In this document: positions 1 through 10,212 of the stretch, in pieces | Numbering within the stretch: position 1 is the stretch's first letter | Layout of the letters: each line of letters begins with the position of its first letter | Made by a program: the position numbers and the translations under genes | Assembly: GCF_001999985.1 (NCBI RefSeq) | Contig: NZ_CP019645.1 | Coordinates: forward strand, 992,001-1,056,000 | Source: Helicobacter bilis | GTDB taxonomy: Bacteria; Campylobacterota; Campylobacteria; Campylobacterales; Helicobacteraceae | Direction: 5' to 3' | Length of the DNA: 64,000 bases | Notes under the pieces: model-generated | Database searches by the model: none | What the model was told of the DNA's origin: nothing | Seen by the model: only the letters and a program-made list of their open reading frames with translations

Positions 1-71
1 AACACGCTAACAATCCTGTCGCTTATGAGTAGTTCTACATTGGCTTCTCTGTCTGATAACACTAATATCAT
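1..71 (-). CDS. Partial open frame running off the left edge, product not recognised
   Basis: A minus-strand frame opens at an ATG at 71 and continues past the window edge. It reads MILVLSDREANVELLI and onward, which looks protein-like. The only Shine-Dalgarno-like bases near this ATG sit too close to it. A better site (AAGGA) precedes another ATG at 120, whose frame stops after 37 codons at position 7. Either the true start is the weak one, or a one-base slip separates the start from the body. I do not recognise the family. Confidence 0.3.
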   Translation of the reverse strand, partial: MILVLSDREANVELLISDRIVSV

Positions 72-381
72 TTCCTGTTTTAGTCGTCTTTAGCTTAATA
101 ACAATTTTCTTTTGCTGCATTTGCAATCCTTTATAAACGATTTGTTGAATAATACAAAAAAAAACAATTTGTCAAGGTTTTTTATGTAATTTGTCAATAC
201 ACAACAATCATAGATATTTAAAATCAGTAATATTTTTATGTTAAAACGAGTAGCTATAATTAAAGCAAATTAACTATAAATTTGCATGTTAATATCATTC
301 ATAGTATGCGAGTTGAGAATATTATCAAACCGACTTAGAATTCCTTGCTTACAATTAAATGTCTAGCAATTCCCTAACAAT

Positions 382-2445
382 CTACTCCGGCGCACTGATA
401 TGCTTTTCATTCAAAAGATTAAAAAGCTTATTTTGACTTTGAAATATTTCGTGTGTAGTCCAAGCAAAATGCGTGTGTTGCTTACCTAAAAAGACATTGT
501 TTTCATCAAAGCTAAAATCTGTCTCTTTATTTGCTAAAAGATTCTCAATCATTAAGAATCTCTCCTGCAATACACGAATATCATTTGCATAAATCTCTTT
601 CATATCCTTATCATAATCACTTGTTGAATAAATCTGTGCGATTTCATTTACCTTAATGATTAAAGATTCTAAAACATTGATTAAATCAAAGCCATACACA
701 ACGATTTGATTACTCGCCTCCGCCCTTTCACTCTTAGAATCTCTTAAATGATTTTTTAGCTCCTCGACATTATGTAAAAACTCTGCATATTTTGTTTGTA
801 TCATATTGCTATCAAGTGGCTTTATATCTTTATTAGATTCCATTACAAGTGTGCATATATCTTTGAGTAATTCCACTTGCTTTATAAGCAGGGGCTTTAA
901 AAGATTATGTGCGAAACGCGGAAATACCACGCGAAACACAATCACAGCAAACACAACCCCAATGCCAATATCAACCAATCTATCAAGCACATATAACAAA
1001 AAGTCTTCATACATAATAGAATACATCATAACAAAAAGGCACATCATAAAACCAGACCATAGCCAAAATGGAAATACGCGTAAATACACTACTAAAAATA
1101 CAAGCAAACCAAAAAGCAAATAAAACACATACGCATTTGAAAACACAGAGATTGCTACCCCAACCCCAATGCCAACAACAGCACTAAAAAAATACTCAAA
1201 ACTCACCTTTTGCATACCGCCAATTGAAGGACGCACCACACTTACAACCCCCATGCTAATCCAAATCCCGCGATTAATATGCAAAAGCGTAGCAAAGATA
1301 AGCGACATACCAATAGCAATAGAGTATTTCACACTGAATCTAAAAGTAATATTATTATAATCAAAGGCTTTAGGGATATTTTTGAAGCTCTTTTTTGCAG
1401 GTGGATTAAAGGCTGGGTCTGGATTCTTCCCCACACGACAAAAAGATTCCATTTTATAGTAGAGAATCCTTAAGATATTTTGCAGTGCTTTCTCAACCTC
1501 ATTTGCATTTTCTATACTAAGGACTTTATCTACTTGTTGTCTTTCTATATTTGGGACTTTACCGCTAAAAATTTTACTTAGACTATTAAGATTTTCAATG
1601 ATTTCATGTATCAGCAATGGATATTTTTTTGCGATTTTATAGTTTGGCAAAAGATTTATTATAAGATAAATATCTTCGATTCTATAAATATAAAATATCG
1701 CTCTTTTAATGTTTTTAATCATGTAGTTATCATTATAAAGACTTGATTTTGTATGCAAGGTTTGCTTAATATTGTGAATGAGCGAAAAAGTTAGGTCTTT
1801 ATAGCGGTTAAATTCACTCTGTGAATTGAGATTTTTCACCATATTTTGCAAATGATTAAGCACAGCAGGATAATACACTTGCGTATATTTACCATAATTT
1901 CCCGGATTATTTAATAATAAAAATCCTATAACAATGCCAATCATAGCCCCACTAAACACAACAAACATGCTTTGATAAATAGGCAAAATCACATGGGAAT
2001 CCACATATACCGCTGCCACTAAAGAATTAACCACAACAGGGATAAACATACGATACAAATCAATAGAATGCGCCCTAGACATGCCGACACCAAAGCTTAA
2101 AAATAGCACAGGCAGGGCAAGCCATAAAATATCTTGCAAGCTGTGCTCTCCATTTAATGCCTTTTCTGCAAGTATGGTAAAAAAGCCAACAGCAATAGTA
2201 GAACACACTGCAAAGCCTAGTAAATGTGTCTTTCTATCAGCTTGCTGACTAAGTGTTGCATTGAGCAAAAATACTTGGATAGGTGTCATAGTAGCCCAGA
2301 TTAAGACCTGCTGTCCAAAAAGCATATAATGTGTAAAAGCACTGATACTAATAGCTACCATAGCTTTTAGGGCATACATAAAGCTAAGATAGCCGGGATC
2401 ATATATTTGCATGTATTTTTTTATGTAATTATGATAGAAATTCAA
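382..2445 (-). CDS. FUSC-family inner membrane protein (YccS/YhfK-like)
   Basis: This 687-residue protein has the two-block layout of the FUSC / aromatic acid exporter superfamily. A hydrophobic block of several membrane segments covers residues about 20-175. A soluble helical stretch covers about 180-365, a second hydrophobic block about 375-510, and the C-terminal cytoplasmic tail is helical. Such proteins are proposed efflux components, but the substrate cannot be read here. No membrane-fusion or outer-membrane partner lies next to it. The ATG at 2445 is preceded by AAGG. The family call is fairly safe and the function is not. Confidence 0.75.
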   Translation of the reverse strand: MNFYHNYIKKYMQIYDPGYLSFMYALKAMVAISISAFTHYMLFGQQVLIWATMTPIQVFLLNATLSQQADRKTHLLGFAVCSTIAVGFFTILAEKALNGEHSLQDILWLALPVLFLSFGVGMSRAHSIDLYRMFIPVVVNSLVAAVYVDSHVILPIYQSMFVVFSGAMIGIVIGFLLLNNPGNYGKYTQVYYPAVLNHLQNMVKNLNSQSEFNRYKDLTFSLIHNIKQTLHTKSSLYNDNYMIKNIKRAIFYIYRIEDIYLIINLLPNYKIAKKYPLLIHEIIENLNSLSKIFSGKVPNIERQQVDKVLSIENANEVEKALQNILRILYYKMESFCRVGKNPDPAFNPPAKKSFKNIPKAFDYNNITFRFSVKYSIAIGMSLIFATLLHINRGIWISMGVVSVVRPSIGGMQKVSFEYFFSAVVGIGVGVAISVFSNAYVFYLLFGLLVFLVVYLRVFPFWLWSGFMMCLFVMMYSIMYEDFLLYVLDRLVDIGIGVVFAVIVFRVVFPRFAHNLLKPLLIKQVELLKDICTLVMESNKDIKPLDSNMIQTKYAEFLHNVEELKNHLRDSKSERAEASNQIVVYGFDLINVLESLIIKVNEIAQIYSTSDYDKDMKEIYANDIRVLQERFLMIENLLANKETDFSFDENNVFLGKQHTHFAWTTHEIFQSQNKLFNLLNEKHISAPE

Positions 2446-2875
2446 CCCTTTTTCCTTTTTGAATAATGTTTTATTTTAATAGAGAATCTTATTATACTAA
2501 TTTATCATTATGGCATACAAAGTGATTTAAAAGTGAAAAATGTATTGGTGAAAATTTTAGTTTTTTTGTAGAATGCTGTAAAATCTTTGGATCGCATTCT
2601 TTACTCACTACCATTTAATAAAAATAATTATTCAGTTTTATATGCTTTAAATCTTGTATAGTAGTTTTGCATAATCGTTTTTAGATGAAAATAAAAGATT
2701 ATGAATTGTAATTAGGTTATAAATTATCAAGCGGTGTAGCAACCATTACACCATGTTGTTTTATAATCATAACACATAGGGCAAATTTACAAAAGGCTAC
2801 AAAACTCTATATTGCCATAATCATAGATTTATATTATAATTTCGGTTTTTGCAATGAAAATATTTGGAGATAAAT

Positions 2876-3457
2876 ATGTTACAAATTGAGATTTCACAAC
2901 AGGCTAATCTGCCTACTCGCTTTGGGGATTTCAAAACAAAAGCATTTCGCGAATACATGCCCAATGGTGAAAAAAGAGAACATCTTGTCGTTTTTACAGA
3001 AAAGTTTGAGAATACGCCGCTAGTGCGAGTGCATTCAGAGTGTTTGACAGGTGATGTGTTTGGATCTAGGAAGTGTGATTGCGGTCCAGAACTTGCCTTT
3101 GCCATGGAGCAGATTCACAAAGAGGGTGGAATGCTTATTTATCTGCGTCAAGAGGGCAGGGGTATTGGGCTTTTTAATAAGATTAATGCGTATAATCTGC
3201 AAGATAAAGGCATGGATACGGTGGAGGCAAATGAGGCACTAGGCTTTGCAAAAGATGCGAGGGAATATGAGATTGTAAATGAGATTTTTAAGCATTTTAA
3301 TATCAAAAAGATACGACTTCTCACAAATAATCCGCGTAAAATAGAATCTATGAATAAATATGTCGAATGCGAAAGAGCAAGTATCATCATCGAGCCAAAC
3401 GAGCATAATAAAGACTATCTACAAATCAAAAAGGCAAAGCTGGGGCATTTGCTGTAA
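2876..3457 (+). CDS. ribA: GTP cyclohydrolase II
   Basis: This enzyme converts GTP to 2,5-diamino-6-ribosylamino-4(3H)-pyrimidinone 5'-phosphate, the first step of riboflavin synthesis. The zinc ligands are Cys56, Cys67 and Cys69 (in [10 protein letters not shown]). The catalytic and substrate-binding block RQEGRGIGL and the downstream EANEALGF segment are present. A longer frame begins with TTG at 2864. The ATG at 2876 has GGAG at ideal spacing and gives 193 residues, close to the 196 of E. coli RibA. A separate ribBA-type gene at 54275-55336 lacks these cysteines, so this gene should supply the GTP cyclohydrolase II activity. Confidence 0.93.
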   Translation: MLQIEISQQANLPTRFGDFKTKAFREYMPNGEKREHLVVFTEKFENTPLVRVHSECLTGDVFGSRKCDCGPELAFAMEQIHKEGGMLIYLRQEGRGIGLFNKINAYNLQDKGMDTVEANEALGFAKDAREYEIVNEIFKHFNIKKIRLLTNNPRKIESMNKYVECERASIIIEPNEHNKDYLQIKKAKLGHLL

Positions 3458-3466
3458 GGGCTTTTT

Positions 3467-3482
3467 AATCTTTTAAAAGATT
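3467..3482 (+). terminator. 16-bp perfect palindrome just after ribA
   Basis: AATCTTTTAAAAGATT lies 9 bases after the ribA stop. It could fold as a short hairpin, but it has no GC clamp and no clear T run after it. The rest of 3458-3748 shows no gene. Confidence 0.3.
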
Positions 3483-3748
3483 CTATTGTTAAAGGGGTTT
3501 GGCTGTATTAGATTATGTTTTTAATTTTGCTTTAATTGCTTTATTGTGATTTGTGTTTGTGGTGAAGTGTAGATTCTATAGATTGTGTTTTAGTGGATTT
3601 AGATAGAGATAAATGTATTGTTGTATTATTTTAAGGGGTGGTTTAGAATCTTAACCCCTTTGTTTTTACTTATCTTTGAAAGGATATTATAAAAAGGGGT
3701 TATTTTATATTCTTTTATAGTTTAGAATATAATGATTCTAATGTTTTA

Positions 3749-4726
3749 TTATTTGCAGTGTTTTTTAATAAATTCATGTTCGTCGTCTTGCTGTCTTAAC
3801 TTAAGCTGTATAAACTTTTCCCTAATCTCTTTTGCTTCTTTATCGCTTAGTTTTTTCTTAGCACATTTTACAGACTCTATAGCTTTGCCATTATAGCGAA
3901 CCACACCTAAAAGATTCCCATCTTCAGTATAGAATTTGTCATCATATTGTCCGTCTTCGCTCGCGGTAAGTTCGTTTTTAACATTCCCACTTTCATAATA
4001 TAATTTCATAACACCATCTCGCCCGCAATCTTTATATGAACCTTCCATCTTAAGCTTTCCGCTTTCATAATACTCTTTTGCGATACCATCTAGGCAATCA
4101 TTTTTCACTGTCATTTCAGTTTTAAGCTTTCCACTTTCATAATAGCCTTTCATAATAGCTTCGTAACCTTTTTCATTGCTATTTTTAAATGTTATTTTAC
4201 CCATAAGATTTCCATTTTCATAATACACTTTTGCAACACCAACTTGCTTACCATTTTTATATGGCATTTCACTCTTAATCTTCCCATTTTCATAATACTC
4301 TTTTTCTATGCCATCTTTCTTACCATTTTTATATGGTGTTTCACTTTCAAGCTTCCCATTTTCATGATACCATTTTTTTATGCCATCTTCCTTACCATTT
4401 TTATATGGTGTTACACCCAGAAGCGTTCCATATCCATAATAATAGTATTCTGTGTATCCTTCCTTAGTATATTTATATAATGTTTCGGATTCAAGTTTCC
4501 CGTTTCTATAGTCTTTTATGCTTTCTTTTTTACCATTTTTATATAGCGTTTCAATTGATCCATAACTCAATCCATAACCCCTTTCTTGCCATTCTTCTAT
4601 CTCAACACAGCCTGTCTTTTTATCAGCTTCGCTTTGACACTCTTTTAGCTTACTTGCTTGTAGTCCTTGTAATGCAATCACGCTTACTAATCCAAAGCCT
4701 ATTGCTATTTTCTTAAAATTAATCAT
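3749..4726 (-). CDS. Exported MORN-repeat protein (YwqK-like)
   Basis: This 325-residue protein has an N-terminal signal peptide (hydrophobic FGLVSVIALQGLQA) followed by 8-9 copies of a roughly 22-residue motif of the type YYENGKLKSEMPYKNGK. This is the MORN_2 repeat. Database entries often name such proteins 'YwqK family antitoxin', but no toxin gene lies beside it. The repeats are also visible in the DNA as near-identical blocks at about 4210-4420, so recombination could change repeat number. A run of ten T (coding strand) lies about 45 bases before the start. Confidence 0.7.
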   Translation of the reverse strand: MINFKKIAIGFGLVSVIALQGLQASKLKECQSEADKKTGCVEIEEWQERGYGLSYGSIETLYKNGKKESIKDYRNGKLESETLYKYTKEGYTEYYYYGYGTLLGVTPYKNGKEDGIKKWYHENGKLESETPYKNGKKDGIEKEYYENGKIKSEMPYKNGKQVGVAKVYYENGNLMGKITFKNSNEKGYEAIMKGYYESGKLKTEMTVKNDCLDGIAKEYYESGKLKMEGSYKDCGRDGVMKLYYESGNVKNELTASEDGQYDDKFYTEDGNLLGVVRYNGKAIESVKCAKKKLSDKEAKEIREKFIQLKLRQQDDEHEFIKKHCK

Positions 4727-5013
4727 ATTAACCCCTTATAAAATCTAAAAACAAAATGTTGCGATTTTACAAAAAAAAAACAAAATCAAGTATATTTTAG
4801 ATAGATTCTATACTTTGATGAAACTTTTAGAATCACAGCTTAGGTTTAGAATCTATTAAAAGTTATTTGGGTGTTGTGTTTATAGAATCTAGCTAGATTT
4901 TCATATATTAAAACTATTACTCAATACACTCGCTAGATTCTATAAAAGATTCTATTATAGAATCTATAATGAGATAAGATATAACGCAAGGGATAAAACA
5001 TAAATGTATAGAC

Positions 5014-7794
5014 TTAAATCTGTAAAGCTTTCTTCTCATCAAGCACTTTAGCAAGTCTCTCTTTTAAATCATTTAGATTCTCTTTATTTTGGGTTACAAC
5101 GGCTTCTGGGGCGTTTGCGATGAAGTTCTTATTATTTAGCATATTTTCTAGCTTTGTGATCTCTTTTTGTATCTTTTGGGCTTGTTTGTCTAGTCTATCT
5201 AGTATCCCTGCTATATCAAAATTACTTGCCTCTATATATACCTTTGTAATCTCGCCAATATCAGCGATACATTGGGCTGGTTTAGAATCTACAAATATAA
5301 CCTCTTTTACTTTAGCAAGTTTTGCTACAAATGATATAAAAAGCACTTCAAAATTTATAGAAGATTCTTTAGAATCTAGGCAAAGTGATTGCAATACTTC
5401 TTTATCATCTTTTTGCAATTCTATAAAAACTTTTGGCAAGACATCGCCGCTTATTCCTAAGTTTGCACGCATTCTGCGAATGGTGGTAATGGAATCTAGA
5501 ATGATTTCAAAGCCTTTTTCTAATGCGGTATTTCTCGCTATATCTTTTGGGAAAGATTCTATCATAATGGAGCGGTTTTCTTTTAGTCCAGATTCTATAT
5601 CTCGGCTTAGAAGTCGCTGAAATACATACTCGCTTAAAAATGGCATTAAAGGGTGTAAAAGCTTCATAGATTCTATAAGAATGCTTGCTAACTCAAATAC
5701 GCTTTCTTTATCTGCTTTCGCACATTCTATACCAATATCACAAAATTCATTCCACAAAAAGCGATATAAAATACTCGCATATAAATCAAATCGATAGGTA
5801 TCAAGGGCGTTACGCACTTCTTTTATAGCTAGATTTAGCCGTGATTTCATATAGATTCCAAGCGGGGTTTTATACTCGCTTAGATTCTCTTTTTCATTGA
5901 ATCTATATTCACTTCTTAGCTGCCCTGCATATAGCTCTAGAAAACTCATGGCATTTATAATCTTATTTGTAAAATTACGCGTGATTTCAAGCTGCTTTTG
6001 TGAAAGGCGTATATCTCTGCCTTGCACGCATAAAAACGCAAGGCTAAACCGCACGACATCAGGGCTAAAAGTCGCACAAAGATTCAAGGGGTCTATTACA
6101 TTGCCCTTTGATTTACTCATCTTTTGTCCCTTTTCATCAAGCACAAGGGCGTGTAGATATATGTCTTTAAATGCGATCTCTTTGCAGTTAATATCCGCAC
6201 TTAAAAGCATTCTAGCTACCCAGAAAAAGAGAATGTCAAAGCCAGTGATAAGCAAGGAATTAGGATGAAAATCTTTTAAATCACTCTCTTGCCATAACTC
6301 CCCCTTGCCAAAGTCGCCATTCCCAAAGCCTAGTGTGCTATGAGTCCAAAGTCCAGAGCTAAACCATGTATCTAGCACATCATTATCTTGTGTTATGTTT
6401 TTACTGCTGCATTTAGGGCATATTGGATTATCATCTTTACTTGCAAATTCATTCCCGCATTCACAATAAAAGACTGGGATTCTATGTCCCCACCATAGCT
6501 GACGACTGATACACCAATCGCGTAAATCTCGCATCCACGCATCATAGTTATTCTTCCATTGACTAGGATAGAATCTTGTCTCGTTTTGATTTACTCTCTC
6601 TATTGCCCCTTTTGCTGCGTCTTTGCTTACAAACCACTGCTTTGAGATATAAGGCTCGATGATATTACCGCAACGATAGCATTTGCCTACTTTATTTGTA
6701 TAGTCTTCAATCTTTTCTACAAATCCTGCCTTTTCTAATGCCGCGATAATAGAATCTCTTGCTTGAAGTCTCTCCATACCGCTAAACTCGCCACAATATT
6801 CATTTAAGATTCCATTCTTATCAAAGACTATTATATGCTCTAGATTATGTCTTAGTGAGACTTCATAGTCATTCATATCATGGGCTGGTGTTACTTTTAC
6901 CGCTCCACTACCAAATTCCATATCTACAATGGAATCTGCGATGATTTGTATCTTTCTGCCAATTAAAGGCAGTGTGAGTGTTTTGCCGATTAAATGCGTG
7001 TATCTAGAATCTTGTGGATGCACCATAAGGGCAGTATCGCCAAAAAATGTTTCTGGTCTTGTTGTCGCAACGATAATGTAAGGATTTTTTATACTAGAAT
7101 CTTTTAAAGCACTTTCTATAATGTGTCCCTTAGAATCTACATATTCACTCAAGTAATACCGCAAATAATATAGCTTACCTTTATTCTCTTCATATTCTAC
7201 TTCTATATCGCTTAATGCCCCATCATGTGTGCACCAATTAATCATTCTTTCGCCACGATAGATAAAGCCCTTTTCATACCAATTACAAAAAGTCTCTTTT
7301 ACTGCGTTTATAAGCCCTTTATCCATTGTGAATCTTGTGCGTTTAAAAGCCGGAGAAAAGCCCATAGTCCGCATTTGCTCTAAGATTTTACCACCGCTTT
7401 CTTCTTTCCATTCCCATACTTTTTGTATGAAGGCTTCTCTGCCTATATCTTCTTTTTTTATGCCTTGCTCTAATAGCTTTTTTTCTACGACATTTTGCGT
7501 TGCGATTCCTGCGTGATCAAGCCCGGGCTGCCATAGCACTCTAAAGCCATCCATTCTTTTATAACGCGTAATAATATCTTGTAATGTAAAAGTTAGGGCA
7601 TGTCCTATATGCAGCACACCTGTAACATTTGGCGGGGGCATCATAATGCAAAATGGTTTAGAATCTTTATAATGTGGATTATAGATTTCATGGCAATTTG
7701 GCTCAAAATAGCCTTTTTTCTCGCATTCATTATAGATTAATTGCTCCCAATCGCTAGTAAATGCCCTTTTGTCGTTAATATTTTGTTCTGCCAT
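5014..7794 (-). CDS. valS: Valyl-tRNA synthetase
   Basis: This class I aminoacyl-tRNA synthetase charges tRNA-Val. It has 926 residues. The HIGH signature is at residues 62-65 (LHIGHA), preceded by PPPNVTG. KMSKS is near residue 559 (QKMSKSKGN). An editing domain lies between about 240 and 400, with HPQDSRYT and GSGAVKVTPAHD. The C-terminal 70 residues form the coiled coil typical of bacterial ValRS. It is the last gene of a run that begins with the PilM/N/O-like genes, 18 bases after the previous stop. Confidence 0.97.
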   Translation of the reverse strand: MAEQNINDKRAFTSDWEQLIYNECEKKGYFEPNCHEIYNPHYKDSKPFCIMMPPPNVTGVLHIGHALTFTLQDIITRYKRMDGFRVLWQPGLDHAGIATQNVVEKKLLEQGIKKEDIGREAFIQKVWEWKEESGGKILEQMRTMGFSPAFKRTRFTMDKGLINAVKETFCNWYEKGFIYRGERMINWCTHDGALSDIEVEYEENKGKLYYLRYYLSEYVDSKGHIIESALKDSSIKNPYIIVATTRPETFFGDTALMVHPQDSRYTHLIGKTLTLPLIGRKIQIIADSIVDMEFGSGAVKVTPAHDMNDYEVSLRHNLEHIIVFDKNGILNEYCGEFSGMERLQARDSIIAALEKAGFVEKIEDYTNKVGKCYRCGNIIEPYISKQWFVSKDAAKGAIERVNQNETRFYPSQWKNNYDAWMRDLRDWCISRQLWWGHRIPVFYCECGNEFASKDDNPICPKCSSKNITQDNDVLDTWFSSGLWTHSTLGFGNGDFGKGELWQESDLKDFHPNSLLITGFDILFFWVARMLLSADINCKEIAFKDIYLHALVLDEKGQKMSKSKGNVIDPLNLCATFSPDVVRFSLAFLCVQGRDIRLSQKQLEITRNFTNKIINAMSFLELYAGQLRSEYRFNEKENLSEYKTPLGIYMKSRLNLAIKEVRNALDTYRFDLYASILYRFLWNEFCDIGIECAKADKESVFELASILIESMKLLHPLMPFLSEYVFQRLLSRDIESGLKENRSIMIESFPKDIARNTALEKGFEIILDSITTIRRMRANLGISGDVLPKVFIELQKDDKEVLQSLCLDSKESSINFEVLFISFVAKLAKVKEVIFVDSKPAQCIADIGEITKVYIEASNFDIAGILDRLDKQAQKIQKEITKLENMLNNKNFIANAPEAVVTQNKENLNDLKERLAKVLDEKKALQI

Positions 7795-7812
7795 ATAATT
7801 CCTTTATAATAT

Positions 7813-8367
7813 TTAGCGTTTATATGTGCTTTGAGTGATAGCAATGCGTAATTCAAAGGATAGATTCCCTTTCTTTGTCTTTTGCACTACAAATGGAAGC
7901 TCAAGTATCGCACTGATATTTTTTGCATGTAGTTTTGGCACAATATCAAGGATTAAGGCTAGATTATTAATCCCTACTTCGCCTGTGATAGCATAAAACT
8001 GCTTTTTAAGCTGGTCTTGCGGTATAAGCTCTTCGCCCATCTTTTTTACATTTATGCGTAAAAAGCCCTTAGGTAAGTTCTTGCGTATTACAGATTCATT
8101 AATCACGCCATTAAAGACTTTTATTTTCTCATGATTAGCACCTGAAAAGGCATTAATCTTTGCTTGTGCATTATCTCTCACCGCCTTTGTGCTAGCAAGC
8201 ACATCTTGTGTTACACGAGTAAATCGCACTTGTTCTTTATAGCTATCAACATTTGGCATAATATCTACATTGATATAGTAAGCAACCGCGGCAATAAATA
8301 GCACACTCCATACAATATGACGGAAAATAATATCTGGTTCTACATCTTTTAATATTGCCATATTCAC
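7813..8367 (-). CDS. PilO-like inner membrane protein of a pilus/secretion assembly
   Basis: This 184-residue protein has a short cytoplasmic N-terminus, one membrane segment at about residues 19-38 and a periplasmic remainder with a helical linker. That layout, and its place third after PilM-like and PilN-like genes, suggest the PilO/GspM position of a type IV pilus or type II-like machine. I see no diagnostic motif. In Campylobacter a comparable set (the Cts proteins) serves DNA uptake, but I cannot assign a particular Cts name. Three bases separate it from the upstream gene, so co-translation is likely. Confidence 0.5.
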   Translation of the reverse strand: MNMAILKDVEPDIIFRHIVWSVLFIAAVAYYINVDIMPNVDSYKEQVRFTRVTQDVLASTKAVRDNAQAKINAFSGANHEKIKVFNGVINESVIRKNLPKGFLRINVKKMGEELIPQDQLKKQFYAITGEVGINNLALILDIVPKLHAKNISAILELPFVVQKTKKGNLSFELRIAITQSTYKR

Positions 8368-8370
8368 GCC

Positions 8371-8907
8371 TTATATATTATCAATTCTCTCAATCAAGCC
8401 ATCATCGCTTAAGGTTTGACTGATAGATTCAAAGTTTAGCCAACCGCTTGGGAGTTCATAAAAACTTGCATTACTTCTTGCATAAATTGTGCGTAATTGC
8501 GACTGCAATGAAGTCTCAAAAAGCTCTCTACTGATGGTAGTCCCACGCATAAAAAGCTGATTATTCTCAAATCTTATCGTGCTTATTTGCACCCCTTGTG
8601 GAATCATAGCTATAATATTTTGTATCTGCATACGCAGCTTTTCATCTCTTACATTAATCTTTTGTGCGACTTCAAGCTCATAGTATAATCTCTCGCTTTC
8701 TTGCTCTAGATTCTTTGTTGATTGCACTATTCTTTCTTGCTCTGCCTTTGCTAGATTCTGTGTTTCTTTTAGATTCTCTACTTGTAATAAAAGCTGGACT
8801 TTAAAGACGATTAAAATGCCAAAAGCAAGTATAAAGTAGAATCCCCAAATTTTTGTAGCTGGTTTTAATACATGCTTTGTTGTTGCTTTTGTAAAACTAT
8901 AAGTCAT
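8371..8907 (-). CDS. PilN-like inner membrane protein
   Basis: This 178-residue protein has a single membrane segment at about residues 22-42. A coiled coil follows at about 45-95 (heptads around NLKETQNLAKAEQERI), then a small globular domain. This is the usual PilN/GspL-C layout. The stretch IPQGVQISTIRFENNQL resembles the PilN fimbrial assembly core (PQGVxLxxI). It sits between PilM-like and PilO-like genes with gaps of 8 and 3 bases. Confidence 0.6.
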   Translation of the reverse strand: MTYSFTKATTKHVLKPATKIWGFYFILAFGILIVFKVQLLLQVENLKETQNLAKAEQERIVQSTKNLEQESERLYYELEVAQKINVRDEKLRMQIQNIIAMIPQGVQISTIRFENNQLFMRGTTISRELFETSLQSQLRTIYARSNASFYELPSGWLNFESISQTLSDDGLIERIDNI

Positions 8908-8915
8908 AATATTTC

Positions 8916-9980
8916 CTAACTATCTAACTCAATCTGCATAACATTTGTTAATTCTCTCAATAAATCAAGCCCAATAAGTGAAAAATCTATCATAAGATTT
9001 GACTTTATATTATCCACGGCTTGAGATGAGATTCCATAACAATCAAAAAATACAATCTCTTCAATAAAATCACTTTCATATAATGAATTATTATAAAAAT
9101 CCTTGATTGCGGCTTGTAAAAGATTAATAATAGTCGTAGATCGTCCTAAATCCTGCAGGTTATCCATACTAGAGCCACCACTATCGTCATCATCACTTGA
9201 GCCGCTTACATTTTCACTTGCCTCACTTGTAAGACTATCAAAGTCAAAGTTTTCATAATCTTCTAATTCATCTTCTAATCCACCAAGCTCTGTATTTAAA
9301 TCATCTAAGCCTTGTGCGGTAGAACCAGATTGTGTGCTTGTAGTAGATACTAGCGTATCTTCAGAGAGAGAAGAAGGCAGAGAATCTCTTATATTTGTTA
9401 CACTCTCTCCCGCACTCATAGGTAAAAATGAGCCATATAAAATAGCCTTTCTCGTTAAAACTAATACTGATAAATCCTCTTTTTCCTGTAACACAAAAAG
9501 TTTTGGTCTATCGCCCACAAAAGTTTTTGCTTTAAAAAACAGCAACACAAAAGGTGAGAATAAAAAGTCTAATCCCATAGCTTTTTTAAACATATTTTGA
9601 TATTGCGTAATATCATCTTTTAGTATAAAGGCAAAGGCACTAGGCAGCTTTATAAACTTATATTCTTTCTCATTTACATTAAATGCGGCAAATTGATTTT
9701 TCTTCACACCGGGGACTAGGACTTGTTCTGTATTCTTAGAAAGTATAGCAACATAGCTATATGCGTAACGAGACTTTAGCTTCTTAATAAACTTAATCAC
9801 TTCAGCAGAGAGATTCCCATCTAGAATCTTAAATTCTTTATCAATCTCTTCTACGATATGACCACCGCGTTTTTTCACAACCTTAATGCTACACGCAGTC
9901 GTGTTATAATTCACACCAATAAGCACAGTCGCAAAAAGTGGTCGAAAAAGCATACCAAGAATGCTCACAATAAACCTCAT
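8916..9980 (-). CDS. PilM-like/GspL-like protein with an acidic linker
   Basis: This 354-residue protein begins with a hydrophobic stretch and then VLIGVNYNTTACSIKVV. That resembles the opening strand of actin-fold PilM/GspL proteins. Residues about 210-285 form an unusual low-complexity linker rich in Ser, Gly, Asp and Glu (SGSSDDDDSGGSS). The C-terminal 65 residues appear folded again. It is first in the block leading to PilN-like, PilO-like and valS. No secretin or inner-membrane platform gene is present in the window. The assignment rests mainly on order and weak motif resemblance. Confidence 0.45.
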   Translation of the reverse strand: MRFIVSILGMLFRPLFATVLIGVNYNTTACSIKVVKKRGGHIVEEIDKEFKILDGNLSAEVIKFIKKLKSRYAYSYVAILSKNTEQVLVPGVKKNQFAAFNVNEKEYKFIKLPSAFAFILKDDITQYQNMFKKAMGLDFLFSPFVLLFFKAKTFVGDRPKLFVLQEKEDLSVLVLTRKAILYGSFLPMSAGESVTNIRDSLPSSLSEDTLVSTTSTQSGSTAQGLDDLNTELGGLEDELEDYENFDFDSLTSEASENVSGSSDDDDSGGSSMDNLQDLGRSTTIINLLQAAIKDFYNNSLYESDFIEEIVFFDCYGISSQAVDNIKSNLMIDFSLIGLDLLRELTNVMQIELDS

Positions 9981-10116
9981 CTATTCAAATTTGCTAGTAT
10001 TATAGCATATTTAACTATATAATTTTGGGATACTACATCATTATAAAGCAAAAGTCGCTCCATTCGTTAAAGGATTGAGGGTAGATAAAGGTAGTAAAAT
10101 GACTTTGCAGAACCTA

Positions 10117-10160
10117 ATTTCGTATTTATGTTTACATATATGACAATATAAATACGAAAT
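10117..10160. repeat. 13-bp perfect inverted repeat in the gap between fucosyltransferase and pilM-like genes
   Basis: ATTTCGTATTTAT (10117-10129) is matched exactly by its reverse complement at 10148-10160, around an 18-base loop. It lies downstream of the fucosyltransferase and upstream of the pilM-like gene, both on the minus strand. It could be a terminator or an operator. No clear U run follows on either strand. I see nothing else in 9981-10212. Confidence 0.5.
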
Positions 10161-10212
10161 CTATCCGTGTGAGATACAACTATATTTTAAAAACAAACAA
10201 CTTAAGACACCT

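Noticed and set aside
2446-2863. Riboswitch upstream of ribA
   Set aside because: I looked for an FMN-type element and saw no conserved boxes. The region is AT-rich with only ordinary promoter-like words.
5120-5620. Plus-strand 166-codon frame opposite valS
   Set aside because: Shadow of the charged C-terminal region of valyl-tRNA synthetase, with no independent support.
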